A stretch of DNA of 7,619 nt from Candidatus Bathyarchaeota archaeon (GCA_003662715.1 QMYO01000070.1:1-7619); one strand, 5' to 3'. Numbered from the stretch's first letter, positions 1 through 6,341 are shown. Notes: a model not told the origin generated them from the letters alone. Numbers and translations are program-made.

Positions 1-1009
1 CCTCTATTTTTTTGTCCATATCTATGATTTCCTTCTCCAAAGCGGAAAGTTTCTTTTTGTATTCTTCAAGCTCATGCTTCCAATGAGCTTCTCCAGTCTC
101 GTCTTTGCGAAGCTTGCAGGAGCTTATTTCCATCTCGCAACGTTCGATTTCAGCTGTTATAGTCTTCTTTGTTTTTTCAAGTTTAACTCGTTCTTGATGA
201 AGCTGGTGAAGTTGCCGGTCAAATTTTTTGGAAAATGTAGTAATTTTTTTATCGTATTTTTTCTGGATTTGTTGCATTTTTTCTAGTACCGAAGGTTTGA
301 GCGCCATTATTTTTTCGTTGAATTTCTTTCTAATTTCTCTAATTTCTTCATGAATGGTTTTTACGTGTTCTCTTGTTGTGGCGCTCAGCATTCTCATGCT
401 TTTGCGTAAGCTCGCTATGTCCTCTTTTAGAGTTGTTCTGAGATTTGAGAAATCTTGAATGAAAGACGAAAGTGTGGATTCGTCGAGGGTGGGAGACAGG
501 AAGGCTTTATCAAGTATGGGTCTCTGAATCGTCTTTGCTTCTTGAAGATAAGAAACAAAGTCTTGGATGAACTCGCGGTCCGCAATAAGCCCTTCTATCG
601 TCTTTTCCTCCTGACCTTTAAAGCCTTGGAAGTAGTTGAGAGCGTCAGAGAGAAAAGCAGCGTATGCTTCTCGCCTTTTTGCGCTTCCTTTGAGGTCATT
701 GATGAACGTTTTGATATCAGGCAATATATCATACGTCAACGTATGTGATATGCCGCCGAACCCATCAAAAAGCAGATTTCTCCCTCTCCATGGAACCAGC
801 CAAACGGGATAACAAGTTTCAGCAACGAAAACCAGTTCCTCAACTGGCTTCTTTAAAATGAATCCTTCCCCTTTCCTTCTTTCTGATTCAGCGAGGCAAA
901 GGATAACTGCTCTTTCCATCTCTTTTGTAAAGATTTCTTCACGGTCTTTGGCGGACACCGCGAAGGGGAAAAGTAACTTCGTCACCTGTTGAGTCACATT
1001 TTCCACCAT
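1..1009 (-). CDS. Coiled-coil protein of unknown function, C-terminus off the left edge
   Basis: The minus strand is open without a stop from an ATG at 1009 to the window edge, giving 336 complete codons; the gene continues beyond base 1. Residues 1-165 look globular: a helical start, then a beta-rich stretch (about 50-95) with VFVAETCYPVWLVPWRG and LFDGFGGI, then mixed helices. From about 185 to the end the protein is Lys/Glu/Gln-rich, almost free of Pro, and reads as long coiled coil, with a short break near 238-240 (KPS). There is no signal peptide or membrane segment, so it is probably cytosolic. The ATG has no clear Shine-Dalgarno site but sits about 30 bases after the start point expected from a TATA box at 1063-1070. 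I do not recognise the family. The plan (globular head plus long coiled coil) would suit a scaffold, a cytoskeletal or a DNA-associated protein, but nothing here decides between these. Confidence 0.85.
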   Translation of the reverse strand, partial: MVENVTQQVTKLLFPFAVSAKDREEIFTKEMERAVILCLAESERRKGEGFILKKPVEELVFVAETCYPVWLVPWRGRNLLFDGFGGISHTLTYDILPDIKTFINDLKGSAKRREAYAAFLSDALNYFQGFKGQEEKTIEGLIADREFIQDFVSYLQEAKTIQRPILDKAFLSPTLDESTLSSFIQDFSNLRTTLKEDIASLRKSMRMLSATTREHVKTIHEEIREIRKKFNEKIMALKPSVLEKMQQIQKKYDKKITTFSKKFDRQLHQLHQERVKLEKTKKTITAEIERCEMEISSCKLRKDETGEAHWKHELEEYKKKLSALEKEIIDMDKKIE

Positions 1010-1062
1010 TAATTTATAATTAGCTAACCTTACATTTTTGCTAATTCTTGCGCATTTCTTCA

Positions 1063-1070
1063 ATATAAAA
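1063..1070 (-). promoter_or_regulatory. TATA box for the coiled-coil gene
   Basis: The minus strand reads TTTTATAT here, close to the archaeal TATA consensus. A start point about 26 bases downstream falls near 1040, giving a short leader before the ATG at 1009. This suggests the coiled-coil gene can be transcribed on its own and not only from the gene at 1172-1681 upstream. Confidence 0.45.
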
Positions 1071-1171
1071 GTGATTGATTTTTACGAACAATAAATTATG
1101 AATTAAACTTCAAATTACTCTCGCGCTCATAGCGTTGCGTCAGCTAGACTTCTTTGATGTTTATGATAAAC

Positions 1172-1681
1172 TCAGCGTGGAGATTCTAGTTGTATTCGAA
1201 AAGCGCATTTGCTGGCACCAGTTGCTAGACTTTCGATAAGTTCGGCTTTGACTGGTCTCTTAGTAACTGTTCCAAATATATGTTCAAGCCAGCTGGTGAA
1301 ACAGAAAGAACACTGGATAGGCGACATTTCAATAATTCCCTCAGATACTAATGGGCATTCACATTTCGTTGGTTTGAATTCATAAATCACAGTGTTTTTC
1401 TCCCTCTCACATCGGGCACCTAGATGCTCATTCATTATTGAAACAAAGGAATCTAGATCATAAGATGTTAGGTCCCCATTGTAAACTTCTGCAACAATTT
1501 TAGCACAGTTTGTGCCACAGACCTTCATGATTTTCTTGGCTGCTTCCTTACTTACCTGGTTTAAACCAGTTGCCATACTTCTTATCCATACTCTAAGAAA
1601 TTCCTCATATTTTTCTGCTTCCTTCAATTGATTAGCAAGTTCAGGCGGATAGGCTTTAAGTTCCTTCTCGGCCATTTTCAT
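1172..1681 (-). CDS. Cysteine-rich protein with V4R-like C-terminal half, putative sensor
   Basis: A 169-residue soluble protein. The first 45 residues are helical and charged. The rest holds eight cysteines: C55 and C59 (CGTNC), C91, C107 and C109 (CEC), C124 and C127 (CSFC), and C159. The last 60 residues (CECPLVSEGII, CSFCFTSWLEHIFG, then VKAELIESLATGASKCAFRI) follow the layout of V4R-type and related small-molecule or metal-binding domains, which end in a helix, a PV.V...ES strand and a G..C.F.I strand. A zinc, iron or Fe-S ligand role for the cysteines is inference. An in-frame TAG lies immediately upstream of the ATG at 1681, and an in-frame TAA further up, so this ATG or the one two codons later (1675) must be the start; neither has a strong ribosome binding site. 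The gene ends with TGA. Its closest known relatives may be uncharacterised archaeal families; I cannot assign a specific ligand or partner. Confidence 0.82.
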   Translation of the reverse strand: MKMAEKELKAYPPELANQLKEAEKYEEFLRVWIRSMATGLNQVSKEAAKKIMKVCGTNCAKIVAEVYNGDLTSYDLDSFVSIMNEHLGARCEREKNTVIYEFKPTKCECPLVSEGIIEMSPIQCSFCFTSWLEHIFGTVTKRPVKAELIESLATGASKCAFRIQLESPR

Positions 1682-1744
1682 CTACCGCTATGGTTCTTAA
1701 TGGGTCCCGCTATTATTGGTTTCCCTCTCCTTTACTGGATATTC

Positions 1745-1762
1745 TGCGCGCGCATATAAAAG
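1745..1762 (-). promoter_or_regulatory. TATA box with abutting GC palindrome, for the Cys-rich gene
   Basis: On the minus strand CTTTTATAT (1762 to 1754) is a near-consensus archaeal TATA box. The perfect 10-base palindrome TGCGCGCGCA (1745-1754) overlaps its last base and lies between the box and the start point expected near 1731. A repressor bound there would block transcription, so an operator is plausible. The leader of about 50 bases also holds a purine-rich GGAGAGGGAA (1721-1730) with no start codon at a usable distance. Confidence 0.5.
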
Positions 1763-1781
1763 CGGCTAAAAATGATGCTTG

Positions 1782-1828
1782 AAAACGGCGTTTTTCGATA
1801 CGTTCTCAATTATGACTCCGTAACGTTA
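1782..1828. promoter_or_regulatory. Palindromes in the region upstream of trmI
   Basis: Two short symmetric elements occupy the divergent region: AAAACG-G-CGTTTT (1782-1794, arms of six around one base) and TAACGTTA (1821-1828). The second overlaps an A/T-rich stretch (TTATTATT, about 1826-1833) that could be a weak trmI TATA element, with a start point near 1855. Their role as binding sites is inference; both are short enough to arise by chance. Confidence 0.25.
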
Positions 1829-1868
1829 TTATTCTGCAAACCAGTTAGAGGAAACGGCAGGACTAGCA

Positions 1869-2645
1869 TTGTCACAAATCATCAAAGAAGGAGACAATGT
1901 TCTACTTTACCTAAACCGAAAGAGAACATACCTAGTTAAAGTGGAAAAGGAAAAAAGCTTCCACACCCACAAAGGATTCATTCAACTAAGCGAGTTGATT
2001 GGCAAAGAATATGGAACTCGAACAACAAGCAGCATGGGAATCGAATTCGTGGCGCTCAAACCCACCCTGCGAGACCACGTGTTCAAAACGTTAAGAAAAA
2101 CACAGATAACCTATCCAAAAGACATAGCGTTAATTATTATGTTCAGCGGAGCTGGACCCGGCAGCCGAGTGGTGGAGGCGGGAACTGGAACTGGAGCACT
2201 CACTACTGCACTTGCCTTTTACGTTAAGCCGACAGGACATGTGTACAGTTATGAGGTTCGAAAAGAGTTCATTAAGACAGCGCTTAAAAATCTAGAGAGG
2301 GCTGGAGTGTCTGAATATGTGGATGTAAAAAACAAGGATGTCACAGAAGGCATTGATGAAAAGGAGATAGACGCTGTGGTTTTGGACCTAGCAACTCCGT
2401 GGCTTGTTGTGCCACACGCTTACTCAGCGCTGAAGGGAAGCGGAAGCCTAGTGAGTTTCAGCCCCACGATTGACCAGGTTGTGAAAACGGTTGAGGCTAT
2501 GAAGGAAAACGGATTCGTAGATATTCAGACTGTGGAATGTCTCATGCGGAGAATGCAAACTGAAAGAGGGAAAACCCGACCTGAAACTTTAATGACTGGG
2601 CACACTGGTTACATTACTTTTGCGCGCAAAGCCCTTAAACAATGA
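1869..2645 (+). CDS. trmI: tRNA (adenine-N1)-methyltransferase, TrmI family
   Basis: A 258-residue class I SAM-dependent methyltransferase. In archaea TrmI makes m1A at position 58 of the tRNA T-loop, and in some species also at 57, acting as a tetramer. Residues 1-65 form the small N-terminal beta domain (IIKEGDNVLLYL...). The catalytic domain shows motif I VVEAGTGTGA (101-110), motif II YEVR (128-131), the DLATPW motif (173-178; DLPxPW in many relatives), and the closing RPE...TGHTGYITFARK (about 237-254) typical of the family. The length is normal. The start is a TTG at 1869: an in-frame TAA lies some 45 bases upstream and no ATG or GTG lies between, and the protein from this TTG matches the usual N-terminus. 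Purine-rich GAGGAAA upstream is only a weak ribosome site. The gene is alone on its strand, ends with TGA and is followed by a T-rich terminator. Confidence 0.93.
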   Translation: MSQIIKEGDNVLLYLNRKRTYLVKVEKEKSFHTHKGFIQLSELIGKEYGTRTTSSMGIEFVALKPTLRDHVFKTLRKTQITYPKDIALIIMFSGAGPGSRVVEAGTGTGALTTALAFYVKPTGHVYSYEVRKEFIKTALKNLERAGVSEYVDVKNKDVTEGIDEKEIDAVVLDLATPWLVVPHAYSALKGSGSLVSFSPTIDQVVKTVEAMKENGFVDIQTVECLMRRMQTERGKTRPETLMTGHTGYITFARKALKQ

Positions 2646-2667
2646 TTCTTAGATTGCTTGTTGGGTG

Positions 2668-2688
2668 TTTTTTATTTTTTTAAAAAAA
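2668..2688. terminator. Two-way T-tract terminator between convergent genes
   Basis: The plus strand reads T6, A, T7, A7. Archaeal RNA polymerase stops at runs of U, so the two T runs would end trmI transcripts, and the A7 run is a T7 run for the opposing gene that stops at 2701. The core ATTTTTTTAAAAAAAT (2674-2689) is a perfect 16-base palindrome, serving both directions in 43 bases between trmI's last codon and the opposing gene's stop. Confidence 0.65.
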
Positions 2689-2700
2689 TGTGGGGAGTTT

Positions 2701-3609
2701 TTATTCTTTTAATGTTTCAATCGCAGATTTTCTTAATGTTCCCAGCTGTTTGATTACGTATCCTATGCCGAATAGCACTACGGCAAAGCCTAACAGTATA
2801 GAGGTCGTTGAGAACGAAGACGCTAAGCTTGCCGAAGCTTCCCAATTGCTTATTCTAGCCTCTATCTCCCTGATAAAGAGGTCATCAAGTTTCGTGCCTA
2901 AGGTTTCTTCCGTTAAATATGCACTATTGTATAGGATTAAGGCAGCATTATAATGAGCTTTCGCACCAACAAAGTCTCCTCGCTCATATAATGCGTCGCC
3001 ATTACTCGTTTCGTTCTGCGCCTTATATACCGCTAACTTTGCTTCAGTGCTATTGAAAGTTAAATCTTTGAAGGGATCATTTGATGCTATTCGTGTGATC
3101 ATTTGCCTTAGCTCCCAAGCTTCAGCCTGATCCGTTGGGTACACGACAAATAGTTGCGCGAATAGCTGTGCGCGTGTTCGCTGCCAAGTGTCAACTATTT
3201 CGGTGGGTCCAGTTGTAGCATTAACATGTTCTACGTAAATTGTATAATCATGAGCCCATTCGCTGGTTACGGTTTCAGTTGCATTGGCTGTGAAGGTGAC
3301 CTTGAAAACCTCTGTTTCATGCCATCCTATCTGCGCTATGTTTGTCGACAGGTCTAAGGTTTTGTTTTGTCCCCAATCGAAGTTTATTATTACCTTTGAA
3401 ATGTTCAAACCGTTCGGATACATATCATTTTCTACCACTACAAGAAGGCTGACAGTTGAGCCGTTCGCGTATACTACTTGTCCATCCTTCTGCAGGTAGG
3501 GCTGAAGCCAAGTGATCTCTTCAATGTGTGCTTGAGCTGGGCTAATCGTTACCATCGAAATCAAAGTAGCAAATAGAAAGCTACATAACAGTATAGAGAT
3601 TTTTCTCAT
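2701..3609 (-). CDS. Secreted, C-terminally anchored surface protein of unknown function
   Basis: A 302-residue exported protein. Residues 1-27 are a signal peptide (RK, hydrophobic core, then SPAQA before H28). Residues about 30-145 look like a beta-sandwich: alternating strands with STVSLLVVVE, VIINFDW, VFKVTFTA and YTIYVEHV. Residues about 160-255 are helical, including GDALYERGDFVGAKAHYNAA, which resembles one tetratricopeptide-like helix pair. A single membrane helix (about 264-287) and a short basic tail follow, so the bulk lies outside the cell. Seven N-x-S/T sites (N49, N69, N82, N109, N130, N186, N199), all in the outer part, fit archaeal N-glycosylation. There are no catalytic motifs; a binding or structural role in the envelope is a guess. 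The layout is like archaeal surface proteins that pair an Ig-like domain with a membrane anchor. It ends with TAA. Confidence 0.85.
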   Translation of the reverse strand: MRKISILLCSFLFATLISMVTISPAQAHIEEITWLQPYLQKDGQVVYANGSTVSLLVVVENDMYPNGLNISKVIINFDWGQNKTLDLSTNIAQIGWHETEVFKVTFTANATETVTSEWAHDYTIYVEHVNATTGPTEIVDTWQRTRAQLFAQLFVVYPTDQAEAWELRQMITRIASNDPFKDLTFNSTEAKLAVYKAQNETSNGDALYERGDFVGAKAHYNAALILYNSAYLTEETLGTKLDDLFIREIEARISNWEASASLASSFSTTSILLGFAVVLFGIGYVIKQLGTLRKSAIETLKE

Positions 3610-3617
3610 TTTTCATT

Positions 3618-3624
3618 CCCCTTT
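3618..3624 (-). promoter_or_regulatory. Ribosome binding site for the surface protein
   Basis: The minus strand reads AAAGGGG, eight bases before the ATG at 3609. An out-of-frame ATG lies between them, so the spacing and signal peptide favour the ATG at 3609. Confidence 0.6.
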
Positions 3625-3652
3625 CAAGTCGCCCTCAATTATGGAATGTAAC

Positions 3653-3661
3653 TATATAAAA
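3653..3661 (-). promoter_or_regulatory. TATA box for the surface protein gene
   Basis: The minus strand reads TTTTATATA, an almost ideal archaeal TATA box. The expected start point near 3631 leaves a leader of about 22 bases that holds the AAAGGGG site. The gene therefore has its own strong promoter even though the small membrane gene lies only 83 bases upstream on the same strand. Confidence 0.7.
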
Positions 3662-3692
3662 CATTTTAGGAATGGTAGAAAGAATCTGACTG

Positions 3693-3965
3693 TTAAACTA
3701 GTCGTTTTCTGGCATATAGGAAGATGCCTAATGCGAAAACAAAGCTAAAAGCTAAAATTAATCCACCGTTCAGCAAGTTTATTCCGAGAAGTGCTGCGCT
3801 CTCACCGTTCAATGTTTCATCTAACGGCAACCTCTCTGTTGAGCGCATGCCCAAAAGCACGGTGGGTTCTTGGTATCTCGTTGCGGGAAGCAGTTGCAAC
3901 GGAGCAAGCATTACTGTGACGCCTAGCAAAACCGCGGTTACCATATAAGCCAAGGTTTTTTTCAT
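3693..3965 (-). CDS. Small two-helix membrane protein of unknown function
   Basis: A 90-residue protein with an N-terminal hydrophobic helix (about 5-27, after MKK), an outside loop (about 28-60, TRYQEP...ERLPLDETLNGES), a second hydrophobic helix (about 62-84) and a basic end, RKRLV. The first helix could be a cleaved signal peptide, leaving a one-helix anchor, or stay in place as a hairpin. A good ribosome site GAGGAAG (3974-3980) lies eight bases before the ATG at 3965, which supports this as a real gene despite its size. It precedes the surface protein gene on the same strand and shares its simple exported, membrane-anchored plan, so the two may work together at the membrane; that is inference from position. 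I recognise no family. Stop codon TAA. Confidence 0.75.
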   Translation of the reverse strand: MKKTLAYMVTAVLLGVTVMLAPLQLLPATRYQEPTVLLGMRSTERLPLDETLNGESAALLGINLLNGGLILAFSFVFALGIFLYARKRLV

Positions 3966-3973
3966 ATACTCAT

Positions 3974-3980
3974 CTTCCTC
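3974..3980 (-). promoter_or_regulatory. Ribosome binding site for the small membrane protein
   Basis: The minus strand reads GAGGAAG with eight bases to the ATG at 3965. An intervening out-of-frame ATG closes at once on TGA. Confidence 0.6.
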
Positions 3981-4003
3981 ACATTATTGAAGGGTCGTAA
4001 CAA

Positions 4004-4012
4004 GCTTTTAAG
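4004..4012 (-). promoter_or_regulatory. Probable TATA box for the small membrane protein gene
   Basis: The minus strand reads CTTAAAAGC. A start point about 26 bases on, near 3982, would leave a leader of about 17 bases that begins just ahead of the GAGGAAG ribosome site. Confidence 0.4.
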
Positions 4013-4028
4013 TCTACGTTTTAGAACA

Positions 4029-4049
4029 GCGCAAACGCCAATTTTGCGC
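4029..4049. repeat. Perfect inverted repeat between divergent promoters
   Basis: GCGCAAA (4029-4035) and TTTGCGC (4043-4049) are exact reverse complements, separated by seven bases. The element lies between the TATA boxes of the small membrane gene (4004-4012) and elp3 (4085-4092), outside any coding frame. Centre-to-centre spacing of 14 bases is longer than one helical turn. A site for a dimeric regulator of one or both genes is plausible but unproven. Confidence 0.45.
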
Positions 4050-4084
4050 ACACAATAATCGAGAATCAGAGGCAAAATGAAGAG

Positions 4085-4092
4085 TATTTATG
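4085..4092 (+). promoter_or_regulatory. Probable TATA box for elp3
   Basis: TATTTATG lies about 40 bases before the elp3 ATG, giving an expected start point near 4115 and a leader of some 13 bases. The small odd palindrome GCAT-T-ATGC (4100-4108) sits between box and start point. No strong Shine-Dalgarno site precedes the ATG. Confidence 0.4.
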
Positions 4093-4127
4093 TAAAAGCG
4101 CATTATGCTATTTTTAGTTGAGTCCTC

Positions 4128-5714
4128 ATGAACAAAACAGCGTGCAGAGAAATCATCCAACACCTAATGACAATTTCAAACCTAACCAAAGAAGACACAA
4201 ATCTAATCAAACTGCAAGTCGCCAGCAAATACAAACTGAAAAAAGTTCCCCCCAACTCTGAGCTAATACGCTATCTTAAACCAAACGAAAAAACCAAACT
4301 TCTCCCAATCCTTCGCAGAAAAGCTGTGCGCACAATCTCTGGAGTAACAATAGTCGCTGTAATGACCAAACCTTGGCCCTGTCCCCAACAGACTCCATGC
4401 GCCTATTGCCCCGGCGGACCGCCCTATGGGGTTCCTCAGAGCTATACTGGGCATGAGCCAGCAGCCATGAGAGGGATACAGAACAGGTTTAACCCATATA
4501 GGCAGGTGAAAAGGCGTGTTGAGCAATTAAAAGCAATTGGGCACACCGTGGATAAGGTGGAACTTGTAGTGATGGGTGGAACATTTCTAGGTATGCCTCT
4601 GAACTATCAAAAACGCTTCATTCAACGATGTTTAGATGCCATTACAAATAGGAAGTCCAGTTCGTTGGAGGAAGCCAAGAAAAACGCGGAGGCTAGTCGA
4701 ATCCGCAACGTCGGCATCACTGTGGAGACGCGTCCGGACTGGGCTAAAGAAGAACACGTTAATCACATGTTATCTATGGGCGTAACCCGCGTGGAGCTGG
4801 GCGTACAAAACATATACGACGATGTTTATGAGCTGGTTGGTCGAGGACACAGCGTTCAGGATGTGGTTGAGGCTACTCGCATACTGAAGGACGCTGGATT
4901 GAAAGTAGCTTACCATCTTATGCCTGGATTGCCTGGCTCAAACTTTAAACGTGATTTAGAGGCGTTCCACCGGATTTTTACGGATTCCAGTTTTAAGCCA
5001 GACATGATTAAGATTTATCCCTGTCTTGTTCTTAAGGGAACCAAAGCTTACGAGTGGTGGAAACGAGGAGAATATCAACCATACACTACTGAAGAGGCGG
5101 CTAAGCTTATTCTTGAAGTGAAGAAGATGATTCCTCGCTGGGTTCGAATCATGCGGGTTCAAAGGGACATTCCAGCTTATCTTATAGAGGCTGGAGTGAA
5201 CAGAGGTAATCTTCGGCAGATTGTTTTAAGGAAGCTTAGAGAACAGAAACTGAGATGTCATTGTATTCGATGTCGGGAAGTTGGGCATCGGTGGTTAAAA
5301 GACAAGGTGAAGCCTAATCTAGATAATGTTCAAGTGTTAGTTAAAAAAGAGAAAGCATCGGATGGAGAAGACGTTTTCATTTCAGCCGAAGACCCAACTA
5401 ATGATGTTTTGATAGGTTATCTTAGGCTGCGTATTCCATCCGATAGGGCGCATAGACCCGAAATTCCCTTTGAAACAGCTTCGATAATACGTGAGCTTCA
5501 TGTTTATGGTCCATTGGTTCCTGTTGGAAGACACATGGTGAGGGCATGGCAACATAAAGGCTATGGCGAGATTCTTTTGTCTACGGCTGAACGAATATCT
5601 AAGGAAGATTATGGTAGGAGAAAAGTTGTAGTTACAAGTGCGCTTGGAACAAAACCGTATTACAAACGGTTTGGTTACGATTATGATGGACCATACGTTT
5701 CTAAAACTGTGTGA
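4128..5714 (+). CDS. elp3: Elp3 family tRNA uridine(34) acetyltransferase-like radical SAM enzyme
   Basis: A 528-residue Elp3. The enzyme uses a radical SAM domain and an acetyl-CoA domain to start cm5U-type modification of the wobble uridine (U34) in tRNA; in archaea it works without the other Elongator subunits. The N-terminal region (1-80) has the usual basic tRNA-binding stretch and KLKKVPPNSEL. The 4Fe-4S cysteines are C85, C91 and C94 in PCPQQTPCAYCPGG, followed by QSYTGHEPAAMR (104-115). Further family motifs are VVMGGTF (147-153), TVETRPDW (198-205), RVELGVQ (221-227) and HLMPGLPGS (263-271). C377, C379 and C382 (CHCIRC) are the expected metal-binding cysteines between the domains. 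The C-terminal GNAT domain has the acetyl-CoA loop HKGYGE (476-481) and ends GTKPYYKRFGYDYDGPYVSK. It is complete, ends with TGA, and converges on the CBS gene with 31 bases between them and no clear terminator. Confidence 0.97.
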   Translation: MNKTACREIIQHLMTISNLTKEDTNLIKLQVASKYKLKKVPPNSELIRYLKPNEKTKLLPILRRKAVRTISGVTIVAVMTKPWPCPQQTPCAYCPGGPPYGVPQSYTGHEPAAMRGIQNRFNPYRQVKRRVEQLKAIGHTVDKVELVVMGGTFLGMPLNYQKRFIQRCLDAITNRKSSSLEEAKKNAEASRIRNVGITVETRPDWAKEEHVNHMLSMGVTRVELGVQNIYDDVYELVGRGHSVQDVVEATRILKDAGLKVAYHLMPGLPGSNFKRDLEAFHRIFTDSSFKPDMIKIYPCLVLKGTKAYEWWKRGEYQPYTTEEAAKLILEVKKMIPRWVRIMRVQRDIPAYLIEAGVNRGNLRQIVLRKLREQKLRCHCIRCREVGHRWLKDKVKPNLDNVQVLVKKEKASDGEDVFISAEDPTNDVLIGYLRLRIPSDRAHRPEIPFETASIIRELHVYGPLVPVGRHMVRAWQHKGYGEILLSTAERISKEDYGRRKVVVTSALGTKPYYKRFGYDYDGPYVSKTV

Positions 5715-5745
5715 CGCTGAAAGAAGTTTTGTATAGCCGCATTGC

Positions 5746-6165
5746 TTAATGACCGAAGTCGGCGTACTGTATGATTCGCCTATAAAGGGTTATATCGTAT
5801 GGGGTAAAAATTCCGACTACCCTGTTATTTTCAACAACTGGGACACGTTTTATGCCATATTTAGCCATTAGCTTAGCTGCTTCGAGAACCGAATCGTCTG
5901 GAGAACAGGTTATTGGGGATGCTGTCATGAATTCTTTGACTTTCACTTTACTTGGGTCTAAGCCTTTGGCTATGACTTTTGTTAACAAATCCCAGCCAGT
6001 GACGATTCCGATGGGCTTTCCGTTTTCTGTGACGGGAAAGCCTTCTATTTTGTGTTTCACTATGAGTCTAGCTACTTCAAGTGCTGTCATATCTGTGTCT
6101 ATTCTAACCACTTTTTTGGTCATTATGTCGCCTACTTTTGCTGAAAGGTAATTTTCTTTTAACAT
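5746..6165 (-). CDS. Two-CBS-domain protein
   Basis: A 139-residue cytosolic protein made almost only of two CBS domains: about 12-67 (VGDIMTKKVVRID ... PIGIVTGWDLL) and 77-132 (VKEFMTASPITCSPDD ... RVVGIFTPYDI). Such pairs fold into one Bateman module that binds adenine nucleotides such as AMP, ATP or SAM and works as an energy or ligand sensor, alone or with a partner. No further catalytic or DNA-binding domain is present, so its partner cannot be named. The frame is open further up to a TTG at 6216, but I choose the ATG at 6165: it has GGAG six bases upstream, and the extra 17 residues (basic, not CBS-like) would overlap the likely promoter. It ends with TAA. The gene diverges from gatD and converges on elp3, with no operon partner visible. 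Confidence 0.88.
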   Translation of the reverse strand: MLKENYLSAKVGDIMTKKVVRIDTDMTALEVARLIVKHKIEGFPVTENGKPIGIVTGWDLLTKVIAKGLDPSKVKVKEFMTASPITCSPDDSVLEAAKLMAKYGIKRVPVVENNRVVGIFTPYDITLYRRIIQYADFGH

Positions 6166-6171
6166 TTTTAG

Positions 6172-6175
6172 CTCC
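6172..6175 (-). promoter_or_regulatory. Ribosome binding site that sets the CBS gene start
   Basis: GGAG on the minus strand lies six bases before the ATG at 6165. This decides for that ATG over the TTG at 6216, which has no such site. Confidence 0.55.
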
Positions 6176-6196
6176 AATTTATTCCTTAAAGTGAGG

Positions 6197-6204
6197 GATT
6201 TAAG
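6197..6204 (-). promoter_or_regulatory. Possible TATA box for the CBS gene
   Basis: The minus strand reads CTTAAATC, preceded by AAAAGG, which would suit a BRE element. The expected start point near 6175 would give a very short leader starting at the GGAG site. It would place the upstream TTG at 6216 before the transcript begins. Confidence 0.35.
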
Positions 6205-6335
6205 CCTTTTCTTCAATTCATTAACTATCTACTTGGTAATCAAATGTGTCTATTAAATCTACATCTACCCGAAAACAGAAATGGGTGTGCACGTAACTCT
6301 AATAATAAATTATTCTATATTCCCTAACAGATGCT

Positions 6336-6341
6336 GGAGAG
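6336..6341 (+). promoter_or_regulatory. Ribosome binding site that sets the gatD start
   Basis: GGAGAG lies eight bases before the TTG at 6350. A/T-rich sequence at about 6301-6320 (AATAATAAATTATT and TCTATATT) could hold the TATA box. The ATG at 6281 in the same frame has no ribosome site and would place coding sequence across that A/T-rich stretch. Confidence 0.55.

Noticed and set aside
74..286. A 70-codon plus-strand frame rich in Phe and Leu that looks like a membrane protein
   Set aside because: Its Phe/Leu content is the reverse complement of the Lys/Glu-rich coiled-coil codons on the minus strand.
455..748. A 97-codon plus-strand frame within the left region
   Set aside because: It lies opposite the minus-strand coiled-coil frame, which is open across all 1009 bases and has protein-like composition; the plus-strand frame has no ribosome site or recognisable features.
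1061..1063. TTG as an upstream start for the coiled-coil gene, adding 18 residues
   Set aside because: It abuts the TATA box and would lie before the expected start of the transcript.
1010..1171. A possible small RNA or tRNA gene in the 162-base gap
   Set aside because: I see no cloverleaf, T-loop or strong stem; only the TATA box of the coiled-coil gene stands out.
2690..2953. An 87-codon plus-strand frame opposite the surface protein gene
   Set aside because: It lies opposite the C-terminal helix and membrane segment of a well-supported minus-strand gene and begins within the terminator region.
4263..5162. Minus-strand frames of 87 and 68 codons inside elp3
   Set aside because: Elp3 is unmistakable on the plus strand over this whole stretch; these are antisense by-products.
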